Shown here: positions 46,146 through 54,874 of the stretch, piece by piece
How positions within the stretch are numbered: position 1 is the first letter of the stretch
Layout: each line of letters opens with the position of its first letter
DNA from: an uncultured Alteromonadaceae bacterium
Lineage (GTDB): Bacteria; Pseudomonadota; Gammaproteobacteria; Enterobacterales; Alteromonadaceae
Length of the DNA: 64,000 bases
NCBI GenBank assembly: GCA_947494925.1
Contig: CANLWS010000001.1
Span: 372,001-436,000 of the forward strand
Direction: 5' to 3'
Translations under genes and position numbers: made by a program
Notes under the pieces: generated by a model
What the model saw: only the letters and a program-made list of their open reading frames with translations
Database searches by the model: none
Told to the model about the DNA's origin: nothing

Positions 46146-46302
46146 AAACCATGAAAAAAGAGGTATAAAGTTTAGTTGCTATTTTTATCCATCGCTATTG
46201 CCAGAAGATGGGCAAACATTTTTTGAAAGGCCTATTCATGTAAAAAGTTTGCAGGGTTGATTTCAATTGAAGCGAGATGAGTTGGACGGTTGTATTTTTA
46301 GG

Positions 46303-46509
46303 CTAAGGTAATAGGTCTTTCGCGTCGCAATCGAGAACATCGGCAAGCTGATACAGCATCTCCAACGTAATATTGGCTTCCCCTCTTTCGATTCTGCCCA
46401 TATAACTACGATCAAGTTTTGCGCGCAGAGCCAACCCTTCTTGAGAGAAGCCTTTTTCTTTGCGAATTAAACGAATCTTACTACCGACTTCCCGAGCAAT
46501 GTTGCGCAT
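46303..46509 (-). CDS. Xre-type regulator of the transposon
   Basis: A 68-residue single-domain helix-turn-helix protein (IRLIRKEKGFSQEGLALRAK, then LDRSYMGRIERGEANITLEM). Xre regulators in this place, upstream of tniQ, are a standing feature of I-F3 elements, where they control cas and guide expression. The palindromes at 46564-46601 lie directly in front of it and are likely its sites. It is divergent from the helicase cargo genes, which it may also control. Confidence 0.88.
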   Translation of the reverse strand: MRNIAREVGSKIRLIRKEKGFSQEGLALRAKLDRSYMGRIERGEANITLEMLYQLADVLDCDAKDLLP

Positions 46510-46563
46510 ATCTGGTCTTCTTTCAAAAACCAGTAATATCCTTAGTTGCGGCTTAACTATCCA

Positions 46564-46601
46564 CGGATTATAATCCGCATTTCAAATTATCCTTTTGGAT
46601 A
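46564..46601. promoter_or_regulatory. Two palindromes, candidate Xre operators
   Basis: CGGATTATAATCCG (46564-46577) is a perfect palindrome, and TATCC-TTTT-GGATA (46588-46601) is an inverted repeat sharing the GGAT half-site. Both lie between the divergent xre and wHTH/helicase genes. Binding by the Xre protein is inferred from position. Confidence 0.65.
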
Positions 46602-46632
46602 CCAAAATAACAAGAACAAATAAGGTCAATGC

Positions 46633-47151
46633 ATGCCAAGAGGTATATACGCGCCAAATGACAAACTCATTTCTGTTCTCAAATCACAAGGTAGGAACAC
46701 GTTCAGAGTAACAACGATTCGTGATCTCTTTTCTCAATCCAATTCGGATGGTCGTTCTGGTAACGAACTACGTAGATGGGTTAACGGACAATTCAGAACG
46801 TTGCTAAAACATGGGTACATAAGAATCGCGTCCTCCTCAGGAGTCAGAAAAGAATACAAGAACACAGCTTCGATATTGGGCACTCAACAGCAAGCATCAA
46901 TCGCAGGTCATTCCAGTGAAGGTGAAGCAATGAGTCAAGAAGTACTTGGTGTACTGAAAACGCGCCTACGCGAGTGTAAATTAGAAATGATCACCTGTTC
47001 GGGTGAAACCAAAGAGTATGAAGAATTGAGCAGATTGTTTCCAGAAATGCGTGATGCGTTACAGCGCAAATTCAATTCGGCAAAAGAGAAAAACATCGAA
47101 TACATGGGAAGAATGAAAGCACTCGAATTATTGATCGCAGAGAGTTCCTGA
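46633..47151 (+). CDS. Winged-helix-like hypothetical protein paired with helicase (cargo)
   Basis: A 172-residue protein. The N-terminal half (FRVTTIRDLFSQSNSDGRSG NELRRWVNGQFRTLLKHGYI) looks like a winged-helix DNA-binding domain, and the C-terminal half is a charged coiled coil (LKTRLRECKLEMI, RKFNSAKEKNIEYMGRMKAL). The stop overlaps the helicase start, so they are translated together. No family recognised. Confidence 0.7.
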   Translation: MPRGIYAPNDKLISVLKSQGRNTFRVTTIRDLFSQSNSDGRSGNELRRWVNGQFRTLLKHGYIRIASSSGVRKEYKNTASILGTQQQASIAGHSSEGEAMSQEVLGVLKTRLRECKLEMITCSGETKEYEELSRLFPEMRDALQRKFNSAKEKNIEYMGRMKALELLIAESS

Positions 47152-48539
47152 TGGCTCTGAGAAAATGGCAAGCTGAGTGCGCCAATCGTGCCGTTGATAA
47201 ATATCTCTCGGGACAACAACACTTTTTCTGCTTAGCTACACCAGGAGCCGGAAAGACTTTGATGGCAGCTGATGTAGCTAAAAAACTCTTTGCACAATCG
47301 AAAATAGACTTTGTAGTTTGTTTTTCGCCGTCAATTGCTACAGCAAAAGGTATGCAAGCAACGCTTGAAGCTACCATTGAGGCATCTTTAAACGGGCAAC
47401 TAGGGGCGAAAGGAACGTGTGTGACTTACCAATCCCTAAATCACAAAGATAACGCTTTCTGGAATGTGTTCCGTCAATTCAGAATCTTTGCAATATTCGA
47501 TGAAATCCACCACTGCGGCGGAAACGATATTAACGATGCAAATGTTTGGGCTCAGCATATCCTGGCCAATGTTCAGTCACATGCTAAATATACTATGGCT
47601 CTTTCGGGCACACCTTGGCGTTCAGACAAACGTCCAGTCACGTTGTCGAGCTATTGCGACCAAGACGGAAGTATTTATTGTGATTACGAGTATGGACTCA
47701 CAGAGGCGATCAGTGAAAACGTATGCCGAATACCTCATGTAACCGTCATAGACAATAACCAAATCAGTGTCACATCAAACGAACAAACACCAGAGATCTA
47801 CGGCAGTATAAAAGATGTGTTGCAACAAACATTAATCTCTTACCAGGCAATCGTAGAATCTGACCCGATCATCGAGTTCTGTTTAGAACAAGCAAACAAA
47901 GAGCTCAGGAACGTTCGGAGCAAAAACCCAAAAGCAGCAGGGCTTGTTGTCGCATCAACCGTGGAACATGCAGAAAAAATCGCTCAAAAATTGAAATTAA
48001 AATATTCCAAGTCTGTCGAAGTGGTCACTTACAGGAATACTGAAAGTGACTCGATTATCAGTCGTTTTCAGAATACAAATACTGAGTGGCTGGTTTCCGT
48101 TGGAATGGTTAGCGAGGGAACAGATATTCCCAGGTTGCAGGTTTGTTGCCATTTAACCCGGATAAAAACAGAGCTCCACTTCAGGCAAATCCTTGGACGA
48201 ATAATGCGTTTAACTCACACAGACAAAAGCAAACGAGCAAGTTTATTTGCGCCGGCGCAGCCCCAACTTATCGAGTTTGCAAGACGGCTACTCCAAGATA
48301 TTCCCTCACAAGCGGCGTCAATAAAGATACAAACAGACCCAACTACAATCAATATTTCGGAAGTAGCCGCAGTTGAAGACATTACACCGTCAGAAACCCC
48401 TCAAGTCACCAATGTCTCCACCTTAAGTCTGACTGACGATGAACCTTCTTACCAAGACTTACCTACTTTGACAGAAACCTTCCTCAGTGGATTGGGTTTT
48501 GATGGACAATTTTCAAAACACTCTATAGTCAACAGCTGA
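47151..48539 (+). CDS. Superfamily 2 DEAH-type helicase (cargo)
   Basis: A 462-residue protein with SF2 motifs: I ATPGAGKT (residues 29-36), II DEIHH (from 117), III SGTPWRSDK (from 152), and V/VI in WLVSVGMVSEGTDIPRLQVC and FRQILGRIMRLTH. It has no nuclease domain. With the wHTH partner it may be an uncharacterised defence module, as such genes are frequent in transposon cargo, but this is not proven. Driven from the region with the Xre palindromes. Confidence 0.85.
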   Translation: MALRKWQAECANRAVDKYLSGQQHFFCLATPGAGKTLMAADVAKKLFAQSKIDFVVCFSPSIATAKGMQATLEATIEASLNGQLGAKGTCVTYQSLNHKDNAFWNVFRQFRIFAIFDEIHHCGGNDINDANVWAQHILANVQSHAKYTMALSGTPWRSDKRPVTLSSYCDQDGSIYCDYEYGLTEAISENVCRIPHVTVIDNNQISVTSNEQTPEIYGSIKDVLQQTLISYQAIVESDPIIEFCLEQANKELRNVRSKNPKAAGLVVASTVEHAEKIAQKLKLKYSKSVEVVTYRNTESDSIISRFQNTNTEWLVSVGMVSEGTDIPRLQVCCHLTRIKTELHFRQILGRIMRLTHTDKSKRASLFAPAQPQLIEFARRLLQDIPSQAASIKIQTDPTTINISEVAAVEDITPSETPQVTNVSTLSLTDDEPSYQDLPTLTETFLSGLGFDGQFSKHSIVNS

Positions 48540-48730
48540 ATTTCGGACTTGGCAGCGTTTTCGCGCCAATTTATCTCGTTCGTTCCAGAAAAGCCTTGGT
48601 AATCAAAAACTGTACCTTTTTCACGACAGAGTATATGGTAAATAAATATGCCTCTGACTAAATTAGACTTTCGACCCTAAACGGAAGTTTTTGACAAAAA
48701 CATATTGAGTCGAATAAAAAGGAATTTATT

Positions 48731-50479
48731 GTGAAATTGAAAAACACAAAAAAATGGCACACGGAACCTAACTTCGAAAATTTGCTTTTCTTCGCCCAGA
48801 GACTTGATGAATTATTTTTTGACTACACTTTGGACACCTTTAAACCCCCTGCACTAACTTCGATTTACCTATGCCGAGAAGCAATTTCATTAATTGAAGA
48901 TATCGAGGAAAGTATTATTGACAATGCAAACCTTGAATATGTATTGGATGAGCTGGAGTGGTCACTCGCTTCTGACCCTATAGCCAAGCATATGCTAAAT
49001 GCTCCGCTGCGCAAATTTATACAGCGGGGGGATGGCGTTAAGTTATCTAGCACCAAAGTTAGACTTGAAGTTTTAGAGAGAAGCCTAAATCCATTAATTT
49101 ACTCAGAACTGTGTGAAGATCTGCTTGCCAATCACATTGATGGTGGGTCTAAAAAAGAAATCGAGAAACTTTCCAGAGTATATGCCTCAACATTAATTAA
49201 TATGGGTATTAGCAAACAACATTTATATGACAAAACTCAGGAGTTTTTCTTTTACGGCAAAGAAATTAAATCGTTTAGTGAACTTAAAGATTTTTTTATC
49301 TCAATTTCACCCACGTCGCACCAATATGAAATTTACTTTGTGGTTTCAGGCCTTATAAAAGAGGTGGAGCAATCAATAGAAATTTTTGACTTAGCAGTAG
49401 TAGATGAATTGCCTCCAGAAGTCTCTAAACTGGCTCTGAAAAACAGCTTAACTCTCAGCTCCAATGAGGTTTGGGTAGAAGTAAAGGGAATAGAAGCATT
49501 TGACCGTCATACGGCAAGGAAAAAAGCTGAAACCAAACTGGATATGGTTAGAGATTTATTTCTTCTTTTCTCTCATAAAAACCGGATTTCGTGGAATTGT
49601 GACTCGATCATCACTCAGTGTTGCGAAGATATTCCCGTTTTAATTCGAAGACCCAAAAATGCTATGGAAAAATGTTTTGACCTGAGAGCTTCTGACGCTT
49701 CCAATAGACTAAATTCAATGATCCAGACGTTAGCTCTTAACGGAAATTCATTCTTAAAATTTCACAGAGCAGTAGATTTGCATGCCATAGGGACGACCAA
49801 TGATTTGCCGGAAAATCAGCTGTTAAACATATGGATTGCGCTAGAGACCTTGGTACCTTCTCATGTATATGGAGGTGGGAAAATTGTCAAAGTTAGCAAT
49901 GGAATAATGCCAATTTTATTAAGAAACTACTTGTCTCGTTTCATCAAGAGGTTAGCTGCAGATTTGATCAGATGGAACAGAGAAGAAACGAGTAAAGCAC
50001 TAAGAAAAATACGTAATTCTCGCAGTAAAAAACTATATCAAAAAGTATTAGAGCTTGTGGCACTGGAAGAAAATATTCCAATCCTTGAGTCATTGTACGA
50101 GAAGCTAGGTGAATTCGTTTTATTGAGGTATCGGTTGTTTGAAATGACTGAGCTTTTTAAAAAACCTGAAAATTTAATGAAAAAAGTGGACTTACATGAA
50201 AAGAAAGTAGCATGGCAATTGAGGCGTATTTATCGAACTAGGAACTTGATAGTTCATTCAGGCCGTTCAATTAGTTACATTGATACATTAATTGAAAATG
50301 CACATGACTACCTTGATCAGACAATGAATTCAGTTATCAAGTATTCTTGTGGATATCTTTCAGCAACTAGTCTTGAACAAGCATTTGATATGGCCAGAAT
50401 CGATAACGATGTATTCCTAAAAGAAATGCGCAATATCAAAGAGTTTGATGAGGATAACCTTCAAATAATTTTATTGTAA
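48731..50479 (+). CDS. HEPN-domain protein, probable defence ribonuclease (cargo)
   Basis: A 582-residue protein of unknown family. The C-terminal third has an ApeA-like HEPN pattern: NQLLNIWIALETLVPS, then RTRNLIVHSGR with R504-N-x3-H509, the Rx4H motif of HEPN RNases. The N-terminal two thirds is helical without a known motif and may sense a trigger. HEPN proteins of this size are often abortive-infection toxins. The start is GTG with AAAGGA upstream. Codon use is more AT-rich than the chromosomal genes, in line with recent transfer. Confidence 0.7.
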   Translation: MKLKNTKKWHTEPNFENLLFFAQRLDELFFDYTLDTFKPPALTSIYLCREAISLIEDIEESIIDNANLEYVLDELEWSLASDPIAKHMLNAPLRKFIQRGDGVKLSSTKVRLEVLERSLNPLIYSELCEDLLANHIDGGSKKEIEKLSRVYASTLINMGISKQHLYDKTQEFFFYGKEIKSFSELKDFFISISPTSHQYEIYFVVSGLIKEVEQSIEIFDLAVVDELPPEVSKLALKNSLTLSSNEVWVEVKGIEAFDRHTARKKAETKLDMVRDLFLLFSHKNRISWNCDSIITQCCEDIPVLIRRPKNAMEKCFDLRASDASNRLNSMIQTLALNGNSFLKFHRAVDLHAIGTTNDLPENQLLNIWIALETLVPSHVYGGGKIVKVSNGIMPILLRNYLSRFIKRLAADLIRWNREETSKALRKIRNSRSKKLYQKVLELVALEENIPILESLYEKLGEFVLLRYRLFEMTELFKKPENLMKKVDLHEKKVAWQLRRIYRTRNLIVHSGRSISYIDTLIENAHDYLDQTMNSVIKYSCGYLSATSLEQAFDMARIDNDVFLKEMRNIKEFDEDNLQIILL

Positions 50480-50652
50480 AATTAACTATGCTTCGAAATT
50501 TAAGAATAAGAGCAAAGTGGTTTTATTGGATTGGAAAACCACTCAATTCATTAATTCAATAATGTACAAATACTAAATCATTAAGGTCACCTTCTGCAGA
50601 CTGCCCTCCACCTAGATATTCAGCTCCGTTGCAAACAATCTTCGAATTCACT

Positions 50653-51600
50653 CGACATTTCCGCCATCAAGTAATCAAGGAAAATCATAGGTAGTTGATA
50701 TGAATCAACGATCAATGTGGGCACTGTGTTTCAATATGTATCCAACACTTTTCGGAACATTCACAGATGAAAACAGTACAAAAGTATCATGGCGCATCTA
50801 TTGTTCTTCACTGGTTGATGTTTCTGTTACTGATAGCAGTGTATGGGTGTATTGAACTGCGAGAGTTATTTCCAAAAGCAAGCGAGCCAAGGGAGCTGTT
50901 GAAGACCTGGCATTTTATGTTGGGCCTCAGCGTTTTTAGTTTGGTTTGGCTAAGATTGCTCTTCAGATTTATCACTACCCAACCAAAAATTGAACCGCCG
51001 CTACCCGTCTGGCAAGCAAGACTTGCGACGGCTATGCATGCTGCTCTTTACCTGATGATGGTGGGAATGCCCTTGGCGGGTTGGATAATACTCAGTGCAG
51101 AAGGTAAACCCATCCCATTTTTTGGCTTGGAATTGCCCGCTCTAGTAGCGGCTAATGAGGAATTGGCGGGCACGGTTGAAGACATCCACGAGACAATAGG
51201 TACTGCAGGCTATTACTTAATAGGTCTGCATACTATCGCTGCTTTATTTCACCACTATATCCAACGAGACAACACTTTTCTGCGTATGCTACCTGGTGGC
51301 AAGGGCAGTATTTAACGCTTGATAGAAAGCAAGGAATGAAGGCTCATTGGTAAAAAACAGTGTCATTCTCTATTTTACTTTATACTCCCTGTTATGCTCA
51401 CTACCTCAATTTGAGGCTTTATAATGCCAGCGAGAGCGCCATGCCAAATATCACCTTAGCATCAACCATTACTTGTCCTGAATGTGGCCACCAAAAGACT
51501 GAGGAGATGCCAACGGATGCGTGCCAATGGTTTTATGAATGTGATGGTTGTAAAACCGTCTTGAAACCACTCCAGGGTGACTGTTGTGTTTACTGTTCTT
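50653..51600 (+). repeat. Transposon copy of the cytochrome b561/GDCCVxC cassette
   Basis: Aligns with 26462-27403 over the upstream ~110 bases, the cytochrome gene and most of the small gene. Both genes are intact here. Confidence 0.85.
50767..51315 (+). CDS. Cytochrome b561 family protein (transposon copy)
   Basis: A 182-residue four-helix diheme cytochrome, differing from the 26577-27128 protein at only a few positions (for example ASIVLHWL for TSIILHWL, and a KGSI end). The heme histidines are kept in YHGASIVLHW, TWHFMLGL, AMHAALYLM and GLHTIAALFHHY. Its position beside metal-resistance genes suggests a role in redox stress, which is only inferred. Confidence 0.92.
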   Translation: MKTVQKYHGASIVLHWLMFLLLIAVYGCIELRELFPKASEPRELLKTWHFMLGLSVFSLVWLRLLFRFITTQPKIEPPLPVWQARLATAMHAALYLMMVGMPLAGWIILSAEGKPIPFFGLELPALVAANEELAGTVEDIHETIGTAGYYLIGLHTIAALFHHYIQRDNTFLRMLPGGKGSI

Positions 51601-51659
51601 ACGGCACGTTTAAATGCCCACCGATACAAGAGGGTGACGTATGCTGTTCTAGTAGTTAA
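51441..51659 (+). CDS. GDCCVxC-domain small cysteine-rich protein
   Basis: A 72-residue protein with pairs of cysteines: ITCPECGHQ, WFYECDGCKTVL, the name-giving GDCCVYCSYG, and the CCSSS end. It probably binds a metal ion. Such genes are commonly found in metal- or mercury-resistance clusters. The frame is open upstream to 51360, but ATG 51441 matches the start in the broken copy at 27244. Confidence 0.88.
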   Translation: MPNITLASTITCPECGHQKTEEMPTDACQWFYECDGCKTVLKPLQGDCCVYCSYGTFKCPPIQEGDVCCSSS

Positions 51660-51763
51660 TGTGAGAAATTATGATTTGGCAAGCGTAGCGATGCTCTGCC
51701 TGATATTTTTCATCAAGGAGTATAGCGCATAGGTGTATCTCTGATTTTGCGCGCACCCAATAC

Positions 51764-52153
51764 TTAGCTAGTGAGCTCACTTAATATACCGCACTCTTTT
51801 ATAGTTTTATCTGTCCCGCAGGATTTTGACATTTTTTCGAGCGTCATCTTAAGCTGAGACAATTCACTTATTTTCTCATTCACTTGAATTATATGTTCAT
51901 CTATTAATGCATTTACGCTTGCACAACTTTGGTCAGGATTATTTTTATTTTGAAGCAATGTCTCAATTTCTTTCATTGAAATATCTAGTGAACGGCATTG
52001 CTTAATAAAAGTGAGTTCTTCCAAGGCGACATTGTCGTAGGTGCGATAATTTGCCTCTGTACGATGTGGTTTTGCTAAAAGGCCCTTACGTTCGTAAAAC
52101 CTTATAGTTTGAATACTGCACCCTGTAACTTTCGCTAAATCACCGATTTTCAT
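51764..52153 (-). CDS. MerR-family metal regulator (CadR/PbrR/ZntR type)
   Basis: A 129-residue regulator starting MKIGDLAKVTGCSIQTIRFY, with helix-turn-helix and dimer helix. Cys77 (DQSCASVN), Cys112 (KSCGTDK) and Cys121 (KECGILSEL) match the metal-binding cysteines of the Cd/Pb/Zn group. The upstream frame to 52243 runs through the promoter and is not part of the gene. Divergent from the CDF operon, whose two promoters have MerR-type spacing. Confidence 0.93.
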   Translation of the reverse strand: MKIGDLAKVTGCSIQTIRFYERKGLLAKPHRTEANYRTYDNVALEELTFIKQCRSLDISMKEIETLLQNKNNPDQSCASVNALIDEHIIQVNEKISELSQLKMTLEKMSKSCGTDKTIKECGILSELTS

Positions 52154-52170
52154 AAACTTCAAATTCCAGC

Positions 52171-52201
52171 TTGACCCTATTCTAAGTATAGACTTTATAC
52201 T
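52171..52201 (+). promoter_or_regulatory. MerR-regulated promoter 1
   Basis: TTGACC (-35) and TATACT (-10) are separated by 19 bases, the long spacer of MerR-activated promoters. The spacer holds CTAT...ATAG as an inverted repeat. It reads towards 52256 and the CDF gene. Confidence 0.8.
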
Positions 52202-52255
52202 CAATTTAGCTCTTGGTAAATGAAATCGTCTTAGTTCAAACATGAGGAATTTAGA

Positions 52256-52453
52256 ATGAAAAAGTTTTCTATTTGGTTGGGTGTTTTGACCATACTGATC
52301 TCAATAACGCACGGATTTTTTTGGGACCAGAGCATTGTACATAGCTTATTACTGCATCCTGTTGTGTTGCTTTTCGGATTATCAATGATAGCAATCGGCG
52401 CAACTGAAACTGATACCGTCAGGTTTTGCCTGTTTAGAAAGAATAAGGCTTGA
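52256..52453 (+). CDS. Small membrane protein in the metal cluster
   Basis: A 65-residue protein with two hydrophobic segments (IWLGVLTILISITHGFFW and LLLHPVVLLFGLSMIAIGA) and a basic C-terminus. No family recognised. It is the first gene downstream of MerR promoter 1, and its end overlaps MerR promoter 2 at 52450-52480. Confidence 0.65.
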   Translation: MKKFSIWLGVLTILISITHGFFWDQSIVHSLLLHPVVLLFGLSMIAIGATETDTVRFCLFRKNKA

Positions 52454-52480
52454 CCCTATACCTACTACAGGGTTTAGAGT
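52450..52480 (+). promoter_or_regulatory. MerR-regulated promoter 2
   Basis: TTGACC and TAGAGT are again 19 bases apart. The spacer region contains the dyad ACCCTATA...ACAGGGT, close to known CadR/PbrR operators. It reads directly into the CDF gene at 52512 and gives the cluster a second metal-responsive promoter. Confidence 0.85.
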
Positions 52481-52511
52481 GGTCTTCAATGAATAGTCGC
52501 GGGGTACATAA

Positions 52512-53123
52512 ATGAGCGGATGCGGGTGTGAAGTTACTATTAAAGATGAAACGCAAAAACGCGTGCTGTATTGGCTTTTGGGTATCAACGCCACTATGTT
52601 CATAATTGAAATGAGTGTTGGGTTGGTCGCGGACTCTACCGCTCTGATTGCAGATTCGCTGGATATGTTAGCGGATGCTATTGTTTATGGCATCGGGCTC
52701 TATGCTATCGGTAAATCTATTTTACACAAGGCAAATGCTGCTAAGGCAAGCGGCTACTTTCAGCTTATGCTTGGTATCCTTATCTTGGTTGATATCCTCC
52801 GTCGAAGTATCTACGGAAGTGAGCCAGTATCTGCATTAATGATGGGAATGGGTGCGGTCGCACTCGTCGCCAATGTAATCTGTCTTATTATCATTCGAAA
52901 ACATAAAAATGACGAAGTCCATATGCGTGCCAGCTGGATATTTTCTGCCAATGACGTGATTGCCAACCTTGGTGTCATATTAGCCGGTGCATTGGTGTTT
53001 GCTTTTGATACACGCTGGCCTGACCTAGCCATCGGTTTGATTGTGGCTTGTGTAGTGTTAAGAGGCGCGAAAATGATACTCGCCGATGCTCACAATGAAC
53101 TTAGAGCTGCGGAGGCTGCATGA
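52512..53123 (+). CDS. Cation diffusion facilitator-like transporter, short form
   Basis: A 203-residue protein with six hydrophobic segments and CDF metal-site residues: ALIADSLDMLADAIVYGIGL (DxxxD) and SANDVIANLGVILAGA. It starts MSGCGCEV, a Cys pair possibly for metal capture. It lacks the usual cytoplasmic C-terminal domain. It exports divalent metals such as Zn, Cd or Co, inferred from family and cluster. The stop overlaps the DUF3703 start. Confidence 0.88.
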   Translation: MSGCGCEVTIKDETQKRVLYWLLGINATMFIIEMSVGLVADSTALIADSLDMLADAIVYGIGLYAIGKSILHKANAAKASGYFQLMLGILILVDILRRSIYGSEPVSALMMGMGAVALVANVICLIIIRKHKNDEVHMRASWIFSANDVIANLGVILAGALVFAFDTRWPDLAIGLIVACVVLRGAKMILADAHNELRAAEAA

Positions 53124-53497
53124 TTATGCGCTTAACCTTTACATCACTGGCAAGGCCTTATATTGAAAACAAACTGAGCCAATCAGATCAAGCGCGTGCG
53201 AACAACGATGTTCAAGCTGAATTCAAATATTTGGAAGACGCACATGTAATTGGCCAACAATCCACGTTTTATCACACTCTGATTCATTGGCGGATGCTGC
53301 AATATGGACTCAGAAATAGACGCCCAAAAGAAGTATTGGGGCAAATAATTCGTTTAGTGGGTGCGTTGACCAAAACAGCGATTGGACTGCTACCTATGGG
53401 CAATACGGGCGGAGCGAATGTCAGCGCCTTTAAACCCATGCCTTTGTCGGAAGAAAACAAATCGATATTGGAGCAGATACGTCGTGCACAGTCATAA
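53120..53497 (+). CDS. DUF3703 protein
   Basis: A 125-residue soluble protein with AEFKYLEDAHVIGQQSTFYH TLIHWRMLQYG, the DUF3703 signature of histidines and aromatic residues. It has no known function but is regularly found in metal-efflux clusters beside CDF or czc genes. Overlaps the genes on both sides, so it is part of the same operon. Confidence 0.85.
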   Translation: MIMRLTFTSLARPYIENKLSQSDQARANNDVQAEFKYLEDAHVIGQQSTFYHTLIHWRMLQYGLRNRRPKEVLGQIIRLVGALTKTAIGLLPMGNTGGANVSAFKPMPLSEENKSILEQIRRAQS

Positions 53498-54392
53498 CCA
53501 CAGCCACGCTCATTCCCACAATAGTGACGGTGCTTCCAAAAGAATTGGTTGGGCATTCTTTTTAAATGTGGTGTTTACCATTATTGAGTTTATTGGTGGC
53601 TGGTTGACAAATAGTACAGCTATTATGGCTGATGCCGTGCATGATTTGGGGGATAGCTTGTCAATAGGCACGTCCTGGGGTTTGAATAAGCTAAGCGACA
53701 AAGAAGCGAGCAGTACCTTTTCTTATGGCTACAAGCGATTTTCACTGTTAGGCGCGTTAATAAACGGATTAGTTTTGATAACAGGCTCGGTATGGATCCT
53801 GTTTGAAGCCATACCGCGTTTAGCGGCTCCAGAGATGCCACAGGTGGAAGGCATGTTTTTGCTTGCGATATTTGGGATAACAGTAAATGGGTTTGCAGCC
53901 TACAAACTCAGTGAAGGAAACTCCTTAAACGAACGCGTTTTGAACTGGCATTTGCTGGAAGATGTGCTTGGATGGGTAGCCGTACTTATTGTTTCCATCG
54001 TACTTATGTTCGTTGACTGGCCTATACTCGATCCCATCTTGTCTATCGGGTTTACCCTTTTTATTTTATTCAATGTGACGCGAAACCTAAAAGAAACTTT
54101 AATGCTATTTCTGCAGGCAACGCCAGATAAGACACAGCTTGAAAGTATTCAGACACTTATCTTGGGGCATGAATATGTAGGTGACATTCATCATTTCCAT
54201 ACATGGTCTCTGGATGGTGAAAAGAACGTCATGACTGTGCACATTGTGCTAAATAGCGATATCAATTTGAGGCAAATTAGGCAATTAAAACAAGATCTCC
54301 AAGATTCCTTAGCGGCGTACGAATTTGAGCATACGACAATCGAAATCGAGTTTGTTGATGAGCTATGTCGTGACGAAGCAATGGCTTCGTAG
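53484..54392 (+). CDS. czcD: Cation diffusion facilitator CzcD-type
   Basis: About 302 residues. The start at GTG 53484 gives VHSHNHSHAHSHN, a histidine-rich metal-capturing N-terminus. Six membrane segments follow with NSTAIMADAVHDLGDSLSIG (HxxxD) and LNWHLLEDVLGWVAVLIVSI. The cytoplasmic domain contains GDIHHFHTWSLDGEKNVMTV, typical of CzcD/ZntA-type zinc exporters. The first in-frame start, 53382, lies inside DUF3703 and is not used. Confidence 0.92.
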   Translation: MHSHNHSHAHSHNSDGASKRIGWAFFLNVVFTIIEFIGGWLTNSTAIMADAVHDLGDSLSIGTSWGLNKLSDKEASSTFSYGYKRFSLLGALINGLVLITGSVWILFEAIPRLAAPEMPQVEGMFLLAIFGITVNGFAAYKLSEGNSLNERVLNWHLLEDVLGWVAVLIVSIVLMFVDWPILDPILSIGFTLFILFNVTRNLKETLMLFLQATPDKTQLESIQTLILGHEYVGDIHHFHTWSLDGEKNVMTVHIVLNSDINLRQIRQLKQDLQDSLAAYEFEHTTIEIEFVDELCRDEAMAS

Positions 54393-54414
54393 TAATATGG
54401 GACAACGAATGTGA

Positions 54415-54798
54415 GTGCAGAAATTGAATAATATTAGCTTGAAGCAAAAAACAATATACATATTATTGATGCTGATAATTTGTCAGTCGTTTACGGCTGT
54501 AGCGAATTCTCAGGACTTCCATTCGATTGATGCTCAACATATGACCCAAGAGCATGAGCACTCCCATGATGAGCACCTTAGTAAAACGCCAATTTCAATA
54601 GACATTTCTGAGCAATCGGATTATCACAATCCGGCTGACTGTCACCATTGTGGTCATTGCCACGGTACGCATGTGCAGGGGCTTAGTCACACTAGTCTTG
54701 GTACTATCACCCCATCAGCGCATGTCCATCGTTTCTACTACTTAAAAACAGTTGTTGATGCGCCGCAAAGTAAGTTGCTGCGTCCGCCAAAAGCCTAG
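54415..54798 (+). CDS. Exported histidine-rich protein of the metal cluster
   Basis: A 127-residue protein with a signal peptide (TIYILLMLIICQSFTAVA). The mature part has metal-binding tracts: QEHEHSHDEH and CHHCGHCHGTHVQGLSH. It probably binds Zn, Cd or Co in the periplasm before RND efflux. The start is GTG. Position before czcC suggests a CzcE/CzcI-like accessory role, without clear homology. Confidence 0.75.
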   Translation: MQKLNNISLKQKTIYILLMLIICQSFTAVANSQDFHSIDAQHMTQEHEHSHDEHLSKTPISIDISEQSDYHNPADCHHCGHCHGTHVQGLSHTSLGTITPSAHVHRFYYLKTVVDAPQSKLLRPPKA

Positions 54799-54874
54799 TC
54801 CTTAACATCTAAAAATCTTCCACGCCGCATTTTTGTGCCGCGTGACACATTTATTTGATAAAAAAGGACATTAC

